Assembly: GCF_030127105.1 (NCBI RefSeq)
Contig: NZ_CP126161.1
Coordinates: 2,046,001 to 2,110,000, forward strand
Direction of reading: 5' to 3'
Origin: Haloarcula pelagica
Lineage (GTDB): Archaea > Halobacteriota > Halobacteria > Halobacteriales > Haloarculaceae
Length of the DNA stretch: 64,000 nt
Both the position numbers and the translations under genes were made by a program. Positions 42,185-51,594 of this stretch are shown piece by piece. Positions within the stretch are counted from its first letter, which is position 1; each line of letters opens with the position of its first letter. Below the pieces are notes generated by a model that saw only the letters and a program-made list of their open reading frames with translations, searched no databases and was not told the DNA's origin.

Positions 42185-44740
42185 ATGACGCGACGACGGG
42201 AGTTCGTGCGGCTCGCGAGCGGGGCCGGGCTGGCCGGCCTCGCAGGATGTCCGGGGCGGTTCGGTGGGGGAGAACGGAACAGTGGTACCGAGACAGGGAC
42301 CGACGGGACGGCGACCGAGACATCCATCGAGGCCCCGCCGCCGACCTGGACGACCGGACGGAAGTTCGGCGTGGCGACGGTCCCCGACCACGGGAGCGAC
42401 GACCCCTCGCGGGTGTGGGCGACGTTCACTCGGGGTGCCGTCACCGAGGTCCGGTTCCCACGCGTGGACCTGCTGAACCTCCGGACGCTGGAGTTCGTCG
42501 TCGTCGACACCGAAGCGGGGACCGCCTGGCGGACTCACGAGCCCGATCGGACGACCCCCGACGGCGTCGACCGCTCGACGACGCTCGCCACCGACCGCGC
42601 GCTGGTGTACGAACAGGCGTTCTCCCCGGCCGAGCGCGACGGCTGGGAACTCACCGCCGAGTGGGTGACAGACCCCGAGCGGGACGCGTTGCTCGGCCGG
42701 ATCGACTTCGACGGGGCCGCTCGCCACGAGGTGTACGCGCTTGCCCGCACCGCCTGCTCGCAGAGCGCCGGCGCCGACTTCGGCCGGCGGGTCCCGACCG
42801 CCGCCGGCTACGAACTCGCCGCCTGGGACACCGACGCAAACGACAGCCAGCACGTCGTCCGGGAGGACGGCGACAGCTACGAGGTGGCGCTGGGGCTGGT
42901 CGCCGACAGCGGGTTCAGCCGTGCCAGTGCGCTCGCACCCGACGACGGCCAGGCGCTCGCCGAGGCCGGCGAGTGGACGAACAGCGCCTCCGTGGAGGGC
43001 GTCGTCGACCTCGCCGGCCGACTGGTGACCGGCAGCGGCCGGGCCCACCTCGCGCTCGGATTCGCGACCGGCCGCGACCAGGAGACCGCCCGCGGGACGG
43101 CCAGGGCGGCGCTGGACGCCGGCTACGACAGCGCCCGCGAGGCCTACGTCTCGGGCTGGAAGTCGTATCTCGGCGAGGTGACCGTCCCCGACAGCGTCGC
43201 CGACGAACCGGACCTGACGACCCAGTATCGGGCCGCGGCGATGGTCCTTGCCGCCGTCGAGGACAAGACCTCCCTCGGCGGGGGCATCGCCAGCCCGTCG
43301 GTCCCCTGGGGCTCTGCCGTCGGCGCCGTGACGCCCAGCGACTACGGGTACAACTTCGTCCGGGCGCTGGACCGCTACCAGTCGTTTACCGCCCTGCGAG
43401 CGATGGGCGACATCGAGGGCGCCCGCCGGGCCGTCGAGTACGTCTTCGAGTCCCAGCAGCGCGACGACGGCTCCATCCCGCAGAACACCTTCGTCGACGG
43501 TCGGCCCCGCTTGCGTGGCGAGCAACTGGACGGGGCGGCGCTCCCGCTGGTGATGGCCTATCAGCTGGCCGACCGTCACGGGCTGGGACTCGATTCGGTC
43601 GACTACAGCTACGCTCAGCTCGGAGCCGTCGCCGACTACGTGGTCGACAGCGGCCCGGCGACGGGCCAGGAACGCTGGGGGGAGGAGAGCGGCTACTCGC
43701 CGTCGACCATCGCCGCCGAGATCGCCGGGCTGACCTGCGCGGCTGTGCTGGCCGCCGACGCGGGCGAGCGAAGCGACGCGCTGGTGTGGCTCGCCACGGC
43801 AGACGAGTGGGCCCGCTCGGTCGAGGACTGGTGTGTGACGACGACGGGCGCCGACGGCCACGAGCCGCCCTACTACATGCGGATCAACGACGACACCGAC
43901 CCGGACGACGGGGCCGATCTGGCCCTCGCCAACGGCGGGCCGACTCTCGACGAACGTGCGGTCGTCGACGCCGGCTTCCTCGAACTCGTCCGCCTGGGGA
44001 TCCGCCCGGCCGACGACCCTATCATCAGAAACTCCGTCTCGGTCGTCGACGAGACCATCCGCCGGGACACCCCGAACGGCCCGGCCTGGTACCGCTACAC
44101 CGGCGACGGCTACGGGGAGCAGGCCGACGGCTCGCCCTGGCGGAGTTCGGGCCAGGGGCGGCTCTGGCCGCTCCTCACCGGCGAACGCGGCGAGTACGAA
44201 CTCCGCCGCGGCACCGACTCGGGCGAACTGACCCCCCGGACCCTCCTGTCGACGATGGCCGCCTTCGCCAACGAGGGATGGATGCTCCCCGAGCAGGTCT
44301 GGGACCGCGAGGAACCCACCGAGTACGACTGGATGTTCGGCGAGGGCACCGGTTCGGCGACGCCGCTGTCGTGGTCGATGGCCCAGTACGTCCGCCTGGC
44401 CCACGCCGTCGACGCTGGCGAACCGGTCGAGACGCCCGCCGTCGTCGCCGAGCGGTTCGGGACCGAACGGGACCGGCCCTCGCTGACCGTCGGCGAGTTC
44501 CCGACGACGACCGAGGACTCGCCGCTCCCGGTGGAGGTGATCACCGACGCCGCCGAACTGCTCGTCCGGAGCAAAGACGAGACCCGGCGCTTCGAGCCCG
44601 ACGGCGAGCGTCTGACCGTCGAGGTCCCCCTCTCGGGCAGCCACAACACCGTCACCTTCGTCGCCGCCGACGACGCCGGGGAGATCGTCGACGCTGCGGT
44701 GGCGATCGAACGGCGGACCGTCACCGACCGCGGGGAGTAG
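42185..44740 (+). CDS. GH15 glucoamylase/glucodextranase-like enzyme, Tat-exported lipoprotein
   Basis: An 851-residue paralogue of the enzyme at 32959-35526 with an export signal: MTRRREFVRLASGAGLAGLAGC has the twin-arginine stretch and lipobox (Cys22), followed by a Gly/Thr-rich tether. The N-terminal beta domain (TRGAVTEVRFPRVDLLNLRT) and catalytic barrel match the paralogue: acid in ERWGEESGYSPST, base in MLPEQVWDREEP. It would digest extracellular dextrin or starch at the cell surface to products taken up by the importer. A TATA-like TATATTTA lies at 42118-42125, about 60 bases upstream, so it has a leader. Confidence 0.92.
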   Translation: MTRRREFVRLASGAGLAGLAGCPGRFGGGERNSGTETGTDGTATETSIEAPPPTWTTGRKFGVATVPDHGSDDPSRVWATFTRGAVTEVRFPRVDLLNLRTLEFVVVDTEAGTAWRTHEPDRTTPDGVDRSTTLATDRALVYEQAFSPAERDGWELTAEWVTDPERDALLGRIDFDGAARHEVYALARTACSQSAGADFGRRVPTAAGYELAAWDTDANDSQHVVREDGDSYEVALGLVADSGFSRASALAPDDGQALAEAGEWTNSASVEGVVDLAGRLVTGSGRAHLALGFATGRDQETARGTARAALDAGYDSAREAYVSGWKSYLGEVTVPDSVADEPDLTTQYRAAAMVLAAVEDKTSLGGGIASPSVPWGSAVGAVTPSDYGYNFVRALDRYQSFTALRAMGDIEGARRAVEYVFESQQRDDGSIPQNTFVDGRPRLRGEQLDGAALPLVMAYQLADRHGLGLDSVDYSYAQLGAVADYVVDSGPATGQERWGEESGYSPSTIAAEIAGLTCAAVLAADAGERSDALVWLATADEWARSVEDWCVTTTGADGHEPPYYMRINDDTDPDDGADLALANGGPTLDERAVVDAGFLELVRLGIRPADDPIIRNSVSVVDETIRRDTPNGPAWYRYTGDGYGEQADGSPWRSSGQGRLWPLLTGERGEYELRRGTDSGELTPRTLLSTMAAFANEGWMLPEQVWDREEPTEYDWMFGEGTGSATPLSWSMAQYVRLAHAVDAGEPVETPAVVAERFGTERDRPSLTVGEFPTTTEDSPLPVEVITDAAELLVRSKDETRRFEPDGERLTVEVPLSGSHNTVTFVAADDAGEIVDAAVAIERRTVTDRGE

Positions 44741-44809
44741 GGACAGGACGAGGCTCTCTGGCTGTCAGCGTCGGGTCACAGAGCTGTCTCCGAAAGCGCG
44801 TCGACCCTG

Positions 44810-45823
44810 TTAGAGCCGCCAGCCGCGCAGGAAGGCCACTGCCACGCCGCCCACCGAGAGTGCGAAGGGGATCGAGAGCGCCCGGACAACGAGCACGGGC
44901 GCGGCCGTCGCGGCCGCCGGAACGCCGACCACGATCGCGAGTCCGCCGCTCAACAACACGTCGTACGCGCCCAGACTCGCCGGGATCGGGACGGCGCTCG
45001 CGGCCTGCGGGAGCGGCACCAGCGCCACGATGGGCAGGAGTGGGACCACCGTCCCGGTGCCCGACAGCGCCAGCCAGATCGCCGCGGCGGTCAGGAACTG
45101 TTCGAGGACGCCGCCGGCCGCGATCAGCGCGAGCAGCCCCGGTCGGTCACGGAAGCGGACGATCCGGGTCCAGAACCGGTCGAGGGCGGCCGCGACGGCC
45201 GAGCGGTCGTGTGGGTCCTCGCGGTACCGCGCCGAGACGAACCCGACGACCGGGGCAAGCAGTGCCACGAGCGCCCGCGAGAGCCGGTCGCGGCTCCACA
45301 GCAGGGCCGCACCGACAGCCAGCAGGCCGACGAGCGCCGCACCAAGGACGGTGACGACGACGCGGGCGTCCGGCGTCCCGACGAGCAACAGGAGCGCGAG
45401 GGTCGTCGAGACGAGCAACTGCGTCCCGGACTTGACGTACTTGGCGACGCCCCGGACCCCCAGCGCCTCGCTGTAGCTGGTGTCGGTGGTGACGCCGATA
45501 AAGCGCGCCATGATCGGCTCGGAGCTGACCGGCCCGGCGGGACTGAGCGTGTCGAAGAAGTCCCCGGCGAGCGCGAACTGGACGCTCTGGCCGCCCGAGA
45601 GCCCGTCACCGAGCGGGCGGATCGACGCCCAGACGCCGACGGCGTCGGCCAGGCCCTCGGCGACGACCAGGGCCGCGACGGCGGCGACCGCCCAGGGAGC
45701 GATGGCACTCGCACGGGCGAGGACGGCATCGGAGCCGACGACGGCGAGATAGCCGGCGAGTGCGACGGACCCCAGCGTCGCGCCGAGGACGAACCGCACG
45801 ACGGGGCGGCGGGGAGCAGTCAT
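44810..45823 (-). CDS. Lysylphosphatidylglycerol synthase transmembrane family protein (UPF0104-like)
   Basis: A 337-residue integral membrane protein with about eight hydrophobic segments, resembling the membrane half of bacterial LPG synthases (PF03706-type). Segments such as GGQSVQFALAGDFFDTLSPAGPVSSEP and IPASLGAYDVLLSGG match the conserved parts. Archaeal members lack the transferase domain and their function is unknown; a flippase-like role in lipid or glycolipid handling is suggested for some. The start MTAPRRP at 45823 is used; MSVPGM at 45838 is possible. It sits between GH15 and GH13 genes with no clear link to sugars. Confidence 0.85.
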   Translation of the reverse strand: MTAPRRPVVRFVLGATLGSVALAGYLAVVGSDAVLARASAIAPWAVAAVAALVVAEGLADAVGVWASIRPLGDGLSGGQSVQFALAGDFFDTLSPAGPVSSEPIMARFIGVTTDTSYSEALGVRGVAKYVKSGTQLLVSTTLALLLLVGTPDARVVVTVLGAALVGLLAVGAALLWSRDRLSRALVALLAPVVGFVSARYREDPHDRSAVAAALDRFWTRIVRFRDRPGLLALIAAGGVLEQFLTAAAIWLALSGTGTVVPLLPIVALVPLPQAASAVPIPASLGAYDVLLSGGLAIVVGVPAAATAAPVLVVRALSIPFALSVGGVAVAFLRGWRL

Positions 45824-45911
45824 ACCCGGCACACTCACCTACGTACCGTTGACGGTTTCTATGATCGATCGGTGTGTCTACGTTCGACACAGTAGCCGGG
45901 GGAGCGGCCGG

Positions 45912-47966
45912 TCACTCGACTGGCGTGACAACGATGTCCTCGACCCCGAGGCTGTCGTCGGTCGTCACGTCGGTCTCGGCCAGCAGATCCCGGCCGGTCA
46001 CGTCGGCGGCCAGCGAGACGGTCGCCGGGTCGGCCCCGAAGTTCAGGACCACGACGAGGGTCTCTTCGCCGTCCGAGCGGCGGTAGGCGACCACGCTCTC
46101 GGGGTCGCCCTCGTCGACGGTGACCTCGACCGGGTCGACGCCGGGCGCGCGCAGAGCCGGGTGGTCCTGACGGAGCGCGACCAGACGGCGGTGGAAGTCG
46201 GTGAGGTCGCTGTCGCCGTCGTGCCAGCGCATCGTCCCGCGCTGGTCCTCGACGCCGCGTTCCTGGCCGTAGTAGATCATCGGCGCGCCCGGTACCGTGA
46301 ACGTCGCTCCAACGGCGGCCCGGAGCGGGGCGACGCCACACTGGTCGCGGTAGCGGTCCTCGTCGTGGTTCTCGACGTAGCGCATGTGGACTGCCCGATC
46401 CGGGTACCCACGGACTTCGGACAGTTCGAGCGCGTCGAAGACGGCGGTGGCGGGCTCCTCGCCGCGACCGATCGAAAGCAGCGTCTCGTAGAAGTCGGTG
46501 TCGTAGTGTACGTCGAACTCGTTCTCCCGGAAGTCGGCCTCCCGGGGGACCGTCTCGTCCAAGAGGAGGAAGTCGCTGTCCTGGGCTTTCACGCGCTCTC
46601 GGACCTCCTTCCAGAAGCCGTGGGGAACGCCCCAGGCCACGTCACAGCGGAAGCCGTCGACGACACCGGCCCACTCGTCGACCACGTCGAGCATCCACTC
46701 GCGGACGGCCAGGGAGTCGTAGTTGACGTTGGGGATGCGCGTCCAGTTGAAGTACAGCCCCGGGGCGTCGTCGCCGGCCCAGTCGATGTCGGAGGTGTCG
46801 GCCTCGGCCGGGACTCGTTCGTAGTGGTCCTCGTAGCCGGGCACGCCCGAGCGGTGGAACTGGAAGGCGGGGTGGTCCCGGGAGGTGTGGTTGATGACCA
46901 GATCGAACACCACCGAGATCCCGGCCTCGTGGAGCCGGTCGACCAGCGACTCGAACTCCGCGCGGGTCCCCAGGTCGCCCGCGGTGTCGAACAGGTCCGT
47001 GATGTGGTAGCCGTGGCGGGTCGGGCTCTGTGCGACCGGCGTGAACCAGACGGCGTCGACGCCCAGCGACTCGATGTACGGGACCCGCCGCTCGATCTCG
47101 GCGAAGGAGGTCTCGGCGATGTCGCCGACGAACTCCCGGACGAAGATCTCGTAGATCGTCGCGTCGCCGGCCCAGTCGGGAGCGTCGGCCGGCCGGTGGA
47201 CCGTCCCGTCGCCGCCGAGTTCGAGCGTGTCGGCGACGCTGTGGTGTTCGGCGGCGGCGACCGCGTGGACGCGTGCGCCGTCCGGAAGGGCGGCGAGGGG
47301 CGCGCGGAGTTCGTCATCGTCGACGATCACGTCCGCCTCCGTGAGCGCGTCTCGGTCGTCCAGGTGGAACTCGACGACGGGGTCGCTGCCGTCGGGCGCC
47401 GCCTTGGAGTCGGCACTGACGACCAGCTCGTCGCCCGCGACGCGGGCGTCGAGTTCGATCCGTGGCCGACCGGGCCCTTCGACCGTCACCTCGTCGGTGG
47501 CGTAGGGATCGAACTCCCCGTCGAACGCGAAGATCACGCCGTGGGTCCCCGGCGGGAGTTCCGTCTCGAAGACCCACTCGTCGCCGTCCCGCTCGGCCCA
47601 GTGTTCGCCCATCGTGAAGTCGTTGAACTTCCCGATGACGACGGCCTCCTCGACAGCTGCGAGGTCGGCCTCCTCCCCCTCGATCTCGGCGTCGGTGACG
47701 CTGAAGCGGACCCGTTCGGTGTACCGCGCCGGGAACGCTCGTACCGTCTGGGAGTGGGTCCCGTCGGGCGCGGTCAGTTCGGCGCGGTAGGTGCCAGGGT
47801 GGTCCGGTTCGAGGTGGACGACAGGTCCCTCGTCGATCGTGACGGCGCTGTCTTCGGGTGTCTCGGTGAGCGTCCAGCGGTAGGTGGCGTCGGGGTCCGG
47901 CGCGCGCGGCGCGAGTTCGACGGACTCGCCGACGTGACAGAACCGGGGCGGACCAGGATGGTGCAT
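45912..47966 (-). CDS. GH13 alpha-amylase family enzyme (cyclomaltodextrinase/neopullulanase-like)
   Basis: A 684-residue GH13 enzyme without signal peptide. The N-terminal part has a beta-sandwich starting about residue 10 and a CBM48-like module (GKFNDFTMGEHW, about 116-170). The catalytic barrel has region I DLVINHTS, region II GFRCDVAWGVP (nucleophile Asp), region III FLLLDETVP (acid Glu) and region IV RYVENHDEDR. Such enzymes open cyclodextrins or cut maltodextrins in the cytoplasm. The ATG at 47966 is leaderless, with a TATA-like GTAATTG (47988-47994) 25 bases upstream, and it is divergent from the binding-protein gene at 48210. Confidence 0.93.
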   Translation of the reverse strand: MHHPGPPRFCHVGESVELAPRAPDPDATYRWTLTETPEDSAVTIDEGPVVHLEPDHPGTYRAELTAPDGTHSQTVRAFPARYTERVRFSVTDAEIEGEEADLAAVEEAVVIGKFNDFTMGEHWAERDGDEWVFETELPPGTHGVIFAFDGEFDPYATDEVTVEGPGRPRIELDARVAGDELVVSADSKAAPDGSDPVVEFHLDDRDALTEADVIVDDDELRAPLAALPDGARVHAVAAAEHHSVADTLELGGDGTVHRPADAPDWAGDATIYEIFVREFVGDIAETSFAEIERRVPYIESLGVDAVWFTPVAQSPTRHGYHITDLFDTAGDLGTRAEFESLVDRLHEAGISVVFDLVINHTSRDHPAFQFHRSGVPGYEDHYERVPAEADTSDIDWAGDDAPGLYFNWTRIPNVNYDSLAVREWMLDVVDEWAGVVDGFRCDVAWGVPHGFWKEVRERVKAQDSDFLLLDETVPREADFRENEFDVHYDTDFYETLLSIGRGEEPATAVFDALELSEVRGYPDRAVHMRYVENHDEDRYRDQCGVAPLRAAVGATFTVPGAPMIYYGQERGVEDQRGTMRWHDGDSDLTDFHRRLVALRQDHPALRAPGVDPVEVTVDEGDPESVVAYRRSDGEETLVVVLNFGADPATVSLAADVTGRDLLAETDVTTDDSLGVEDIVVTPVE

Positions 47967-48033
47967 ATGCCCACCGTACACAGTCGGGTAATTGGGTCTT
48001 TCGCCGGATGGCTCGAAGTTGAAAAGTGAGAGG

Positions 48034-48045
48034 TACGATTTCGTA
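48034..48045. promoter_or_regulatory. Palindrome TACGATTTCGTA in the GH13/binding-protein divergent promoter
   Basis: TACGA-TT-TCGTA is a perfect 12-base inverted repeat between the two divergent transcription units of the sugar importer locus. The half-site TTTCGTA/TACGAAA recurs at 42110-42116 (malK-like promoter) and 35547-35553 (second GH15 promoter). It is a candidate operator for the TrmB-type or another sugar regulator. Confidence 0.4.
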
Positions 48046-48209
48046 GAACTTTTGTACTCGACCGTCGTTTCGTCGTCAGAGGCCGTTGCCGGCCAGCGGC
48101 GAGACGACGTGTTCTCCCGGAGCCACTGGTGTACCGCGGTATATCATAAACGTACCTTACCCATCGAATGATTTAAGTTGTGAAAGACTATTTCATCCAT
48201 TATCGATCC

Positions 48210-49520
48210 ATGACAATGGACCGCAGAACAATCCTCAAGCAGCTCGGTGGCGTCAGCGTGGCAGCGACTCTGGCTGGGTGTAGCGTGCAACAACAGGACG
48301 GCGGCTCCGGTGACGGTGGGTCCGGAAGCAGTTCCGACGGGAGTGACGGGTCCAGCGACGGGTCCAGTGACGGTGGGTCCTCGACAGACAGTCAGGGACC
48401 GGCCGGCACCGCGACCGCCTGGTGGTCGCTGAGTGACAGCGAGAAGGCGATCCGGGAGGGCGCCGTCAGCACGTTCAACGAACAGAGCCAGCACACGATC
48501 GAAGGGTCCGACATCTCGGACCTCCAGAAGAAGACCTCCAGTGCTATCCCGGCCGGTCAGGGCCCTCACATCTTCGACTGGGCACACGACTGGGCCGGCA
48601 ACACCTACGAACAGGGCTTCACCGTCGACCAGAGCGACCAGGTGTCGATCAGCCTCGATCAGTTCACGACGACGGCACAGAACGCCGTCCAGTACGAGGG
48701 CAACCTCGTCGGCCTGCCGTTCGGTGCCGAGACGGTCACGCCGATCGCGAACATGGACATCGTCGACTCCGTGCCCGAGAGCATGGACGAGATGATCTCG
48801 ATCATGGACGACTACCACGACCCCGACAACGGTCAGTACGGGCTCTCGTACCCGTTCGACCCGTACTTCTCCAGCGGGTTCCTGCAGGCTTTCGGCGGGC
48901 ACTACTACGACCCCCAGGCCGACGAGCCCCTGGGTGTCAACTCCGACGAGGTCGTCCGAGGGCTGGAGTACGCCCTGGAGAACCTCCGTCCGTACATGCC
49001 GAACGACCCAAGCTACGAGCCACAGGCCGCGGCGTTCAACGAGGGCAACGCCGCCTTCGCCATCAACGGGCCGTGGTCGCTGGCGACGTTCAGCGACAAC
49101 GACATCGACTACGAAGTGTTCAGCTTCCCCGAGATGGAAGAGGGGACACAGAGCCCCTACACGGGCATCTCGGTGTGGTACTTCGCCAAGCCGATGGAGG
49201 AAGGCGGCGCCGACGCCACGGCGGCGCGGGACTTCGTCGAGTGGTACGTCACCAACGAGGACCACCTCAGCATGCTCGCCCAGGAGCAGGGCGCGATCCC
49301 GGTGCTTGACAGCCTCGTCGGCAGTTCGGACCTCCCGGCGGAAGTGCAGGCCTACTCCGAGTCGGCCGGTCAGGGGACTCCGATGCCCAGCGCACCGCGC
49401 ATGGACGATGTCTGGGACCCGGTCGGCAACGCACTGACCAAGGCGTTCAACGGCGACGCCAGCGCCCAACAGGCACTGGACACGGCCGCCTCGGAGATCC
49501 GCAGCAACTGGGAAGGCTAG
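48210..49520 (+). CDS. Carbohydrate ABC transporter substrate-binding lipoprotein, MalE-like
   Basis: A 436-residue extracellular binding protein. The signal MDRRTILKQLGGVSVAATLAGC has twin Arg and lipobox LAGC, then a Gly/Ser/Asp-rich tether (about residues 28-65). The mature part resembles maltodextrin-binding proteins: ATAWWSLSDSEK, GPHIFDWAHDWAGNTYE, NAVQYEGNLVGLPFGAETV and AFAINGPWSLATF. Two in-frame ATGs exist at 48210 (MTM) and 48216 (MDRR). A TATA-like TTTAAG is at 48172-48177. It heads an operon with the two permeases and probably presents malto-oligosaccharides. Confidence 0.92.
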   Translation: MTMDRRTILKQLGGVSVAATLAGCSVQQQDGGSGDGGSGSSSDGSDGSSDGSSDGGSSTDSQGPAGTATAWWSLSDSEKAIREGAVSTFNEQSQHTIEGSDISDLQKKTSSAIPAGQGPHIFDWAHDWAGNTYEQGFTVDQSDQVSISLDQFTTTAQNAVQYEGNLVGLPFGAETVTPIANMDIVDSVPESMDEMISIMDDYHDPDNGQYGLSYPFDPYFSSGFLQAFGGHYYDPQADEPLGVNSDEVVRGLEYALENLRPYMPNDPSYEPQAAAFNEGNAAFAINGPWSLATFSDNDIDYEVFSFPEMEEGTQSPYTGISVWYFAKPMEEGGADATAARDFVEWYVTNEDHLSMLAQEQGAIPVLDSLVGSSDLPAEVQAYSESAGQGTPMPSAPRMDDVWDPVGNALTKAFNGDASAQQALDTAASEIRSNWEG

Positions 49521-49529
49521 AGGACACTC

Positions 49530-50492
49530 ATGAGTACAGTTTCACGCGTCGCACGCCGCGTTGAGAACGTTCCCTTCCTCGATCGGGAAGACACGTCGCT
49601 GTTGCTCGTCTTGCCAGGGCTGTTTATCTTCTCGGCGTTCATGCTGTTCCCGGTCGTCTATCTGGTCGGCATCTCCTTTACGAACGCAGAGCCGGCGAAC
49701 CTCTTCGCCGGCGAGGGAGCGTTCGCGGTTCTGACGTTCGGCGAGGCGACGTTCGTCGGTCTGGAGAACTACGCGAACGTGTTGACAGACCCCGAGTTCT
49801 GGAACTCCTTCGGGGTGACCTGGCTGTTCGTCGCGACGAGTGTCGTCCTCAAGATCGTCACGAGCCTCTCGATCGCGCTCGTGGTCACGAGCGACCTCGT
49901 TCGTGGGAAGCGCTTGCTGCGGTCGTTCATCATCTTCCCGATGGGCCTGCCGCCGATCTTCGTCATCACGGTGTGGCGCGGCATCTTCAGTTCGGCCCAG
50001 TTCGGCCTGATGAACCAGCTGTTGACCAGTTTCGGGTTCAGCGCCGTCTCCTGGCTGTCGGGCCGGTGGACCGCGTTCATGGCCTACAACGTCACGGAGG
50101 CGTGGCTGGCCTACCCGTTCATGGTCATCATCACCGTCAGTGCGCTCCAGGACGTGTCCGAGGAACTCCACGAGGCCGCCGTCGTCGACGGCGCCGGCTT
50201 CGTCTCCCGGTTCGTCCACGTCACGCTGCCGTCGATCAAACGGCCCGTGCTGTTCGCGACGATCCTCACGTCGGCGGCGTCGTTCCAGCAGTTCCTCATC
50301 CCTTACGTGTTCAACGACGGGGGACCCGCCCGGGCGAACGAACTCATCGTCGTCTACGGTTACCGCGAGGCGCTGCAGTTCCAGGAGTACGGGCGCGGTG
50401 CCGCGATCAGTATCGTCGCGCTCGCCTTTATCGGCGCGTTCATGTGGCTGAACGTCAAGAAAGGCCGGCTGGCTGACGGGGTGAACGACTGA
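49530..50492 (+). CDS. Carbohydrate ABC transporter permease, MalF-like
   Basis: A 320-residue inner-membrane permease with about six hydrophobic segments and the EAA loop LHEAAVVDGAGFVSRFVHVT (about residues 212-231) that contacts the ATPase. It follows the binding protein by nine bases and its stop overlaps the next permease start (TGATG). It pairs with the MalG-like product to form the translocation channel. Confidence 0.93.
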   Translation: MSTVSRVARRVENVPFLDREDTSLLLVLPGLFIFSAFMLFPVVYLVGISFTNAEPANLFAGEGAFAVLTFGEATFVGLENYANVLTDPEFWNSFGVTWLFVATSVVLKIVTSLSIALVVTSDLVRGKRLLRSFIIFPMGLPPIFVITVWRGIFSSAQFGLMNQLLTSFGFSAVSWLSGRWTAFMAYNVTEAWLAYPFMVIITVSALQDVSEELHEAAVVDGAGFVSRFVHVTLPSIKRPVLFATILTSAASFQQFLIPYVFNDGGPARANELIVVYGYREALQFQEYGRGAAISIVALAFIGAFMWLNVKKGRLADGVND

Positions 50493-51574
50493 TGGGGCTG
50501 TTCTCGAACATCACGCGCAAACTCACCGAGGACGCGCTGAACATCGCCCGCACGCCGGTCGAGACACTCCGGCAGTGGAAGTACACGGTCGAGGCGGTCC
50601 AGCGCGGCGAGGTGCCCGCCTCGGAGGTGCTGCGCGTCATCGTCTCGACGATCGCCGCGACGGCGATGGTCCTGGCGCTTTTGTTCCCGATCTACTGGAT
50701 CTTCACCGCGGCGATCTCCGGGTCGGGTGCGTCGCTGTACACGTCCGACAGCATCACGCTGATCCCGCCGAACCCGACGGTGAAACCCTTCATCTGGGTG
50801 GTCGGCGATGTCGGCATCCCGTCGCTGGCGATCACCGTCGCCATTCCGCTGACGGATCTGGCCTTCGTCTTCGAGACGCCCGGCATCAGCTTCCTCGACG
50901 CCTCCGCGTTCGGCGTCGACCGCCCGTCGAGCTTCAAGCGGTTCCTCTGGAACAGCGTCACGGTCGCGATCCCGACGGTGTTGATCGCGATGGGGTTGGT
51001 CATCCCCGCGGCGTACGCGCTCTCGCGCCGCGAGTTCCTCTTCCGGCGGAAGATCCTGTTCCTGTACGTGTTGATGACCCAGGTCGGCGGCGGACTCGGC
51101 GTCGCCCTGCTGATCGGGATGTACGCGATCTACGTCCAGTTCGGCATCAACGACAACAAACTGGCGCTCGCGGTCTACTACGCCGCGACGGCGGTGCCGT
51201 TCAACACGTGGCTGTTGAAGACCTACATGGACGGGATTCCGGTCTCCTACGAGGAGGCCGCCGTCGTCGACGGCGCGCCGCCGTGGCGCGTGGTCTGGGA
51301 GGTCATCCTCCCGATGTCCGCGGCCGGGCTCGCGACGGTGTTCATCTTCACCTTCCTGACCGGCTGGACCGAGTTCGTCGTCGCCCAGACGCTGCTGGGG
51401 ACGGAGAACTACACCCTGCCGGTCGGGCTCTACTCGCTGGTCGACGAGTACTCGATCCCGTGGGCGCGTTTCTCCGCGTTCGCGCTCACGTTCGCGACAC
51501 CGATCATGCTCGTCTATCTGTTCGCCCAGCGCTACATCGAGGGTGGACTCTCCTTCAGCGGCGTCGAAGGCTGA
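50492..51574 (+). CDS. Carbohydrate ABC transporter permease, MalG-like
   Basis: A 360-residue permease with six membrane segments and the EAA motif SYEEAAVVDGAPPWRVVWEV (about residues 250-269). Between the first and second segments there is a long external region (about 75-145), as in MalG of haloarchaea. It completes the binding protein/permease operon; no ATPase gene follows, so the MalK-like gene at 40882 is presumed to serve it. Confidence 0.93.
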   Translation: MGLFSNITRKLTEDALNIARTPVETLRQWKYTVEAVQRGEVPASEVLRVIVSTIAATAMVLALLFPIYWIFTAAISGSGASLYTSDSITLIPPNPTVKPFIWVVGDVGIPSLAITVAIPLTDLAFVFETPGISFLDASAFGVDRPSSFKRFLWNSVTVAIPTVLIAMGLVIPAAYALSRREFLFRRKILFLYVLMTQVGGGLGVALLIGMYAIYVQFGINDNKLALAVYYAATAVPFNTWLLKTYMDGIPVSYEEAAVVDGAPPWRVVWEVILPMSAAGLATVFIFTFLTGWTEFVVAQTLLGTENYTLPVGLYSLVDEYSIPWARFSAFALTFATPIMLVYLFAQRYIEGGLSFSGVEG

Positions 51575-51594
51575 CGCCGCCCGCTTCTCTCCGC

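Noticed and set aside
42155-45354. Very long frames on both strands around the exported GH15 gene (minus 42155-44644, plus 42247-45354)
   Set aside because: Arg/Gly/Val-rich shadow translations of the real frame; only 42185-44740 has a signal peptide and GH15 motifs.
45849-48029. 726-codon plus-strand open frame
   Set aside because: Antisense to the GH13 gene, whose catalytic motifs are intact.
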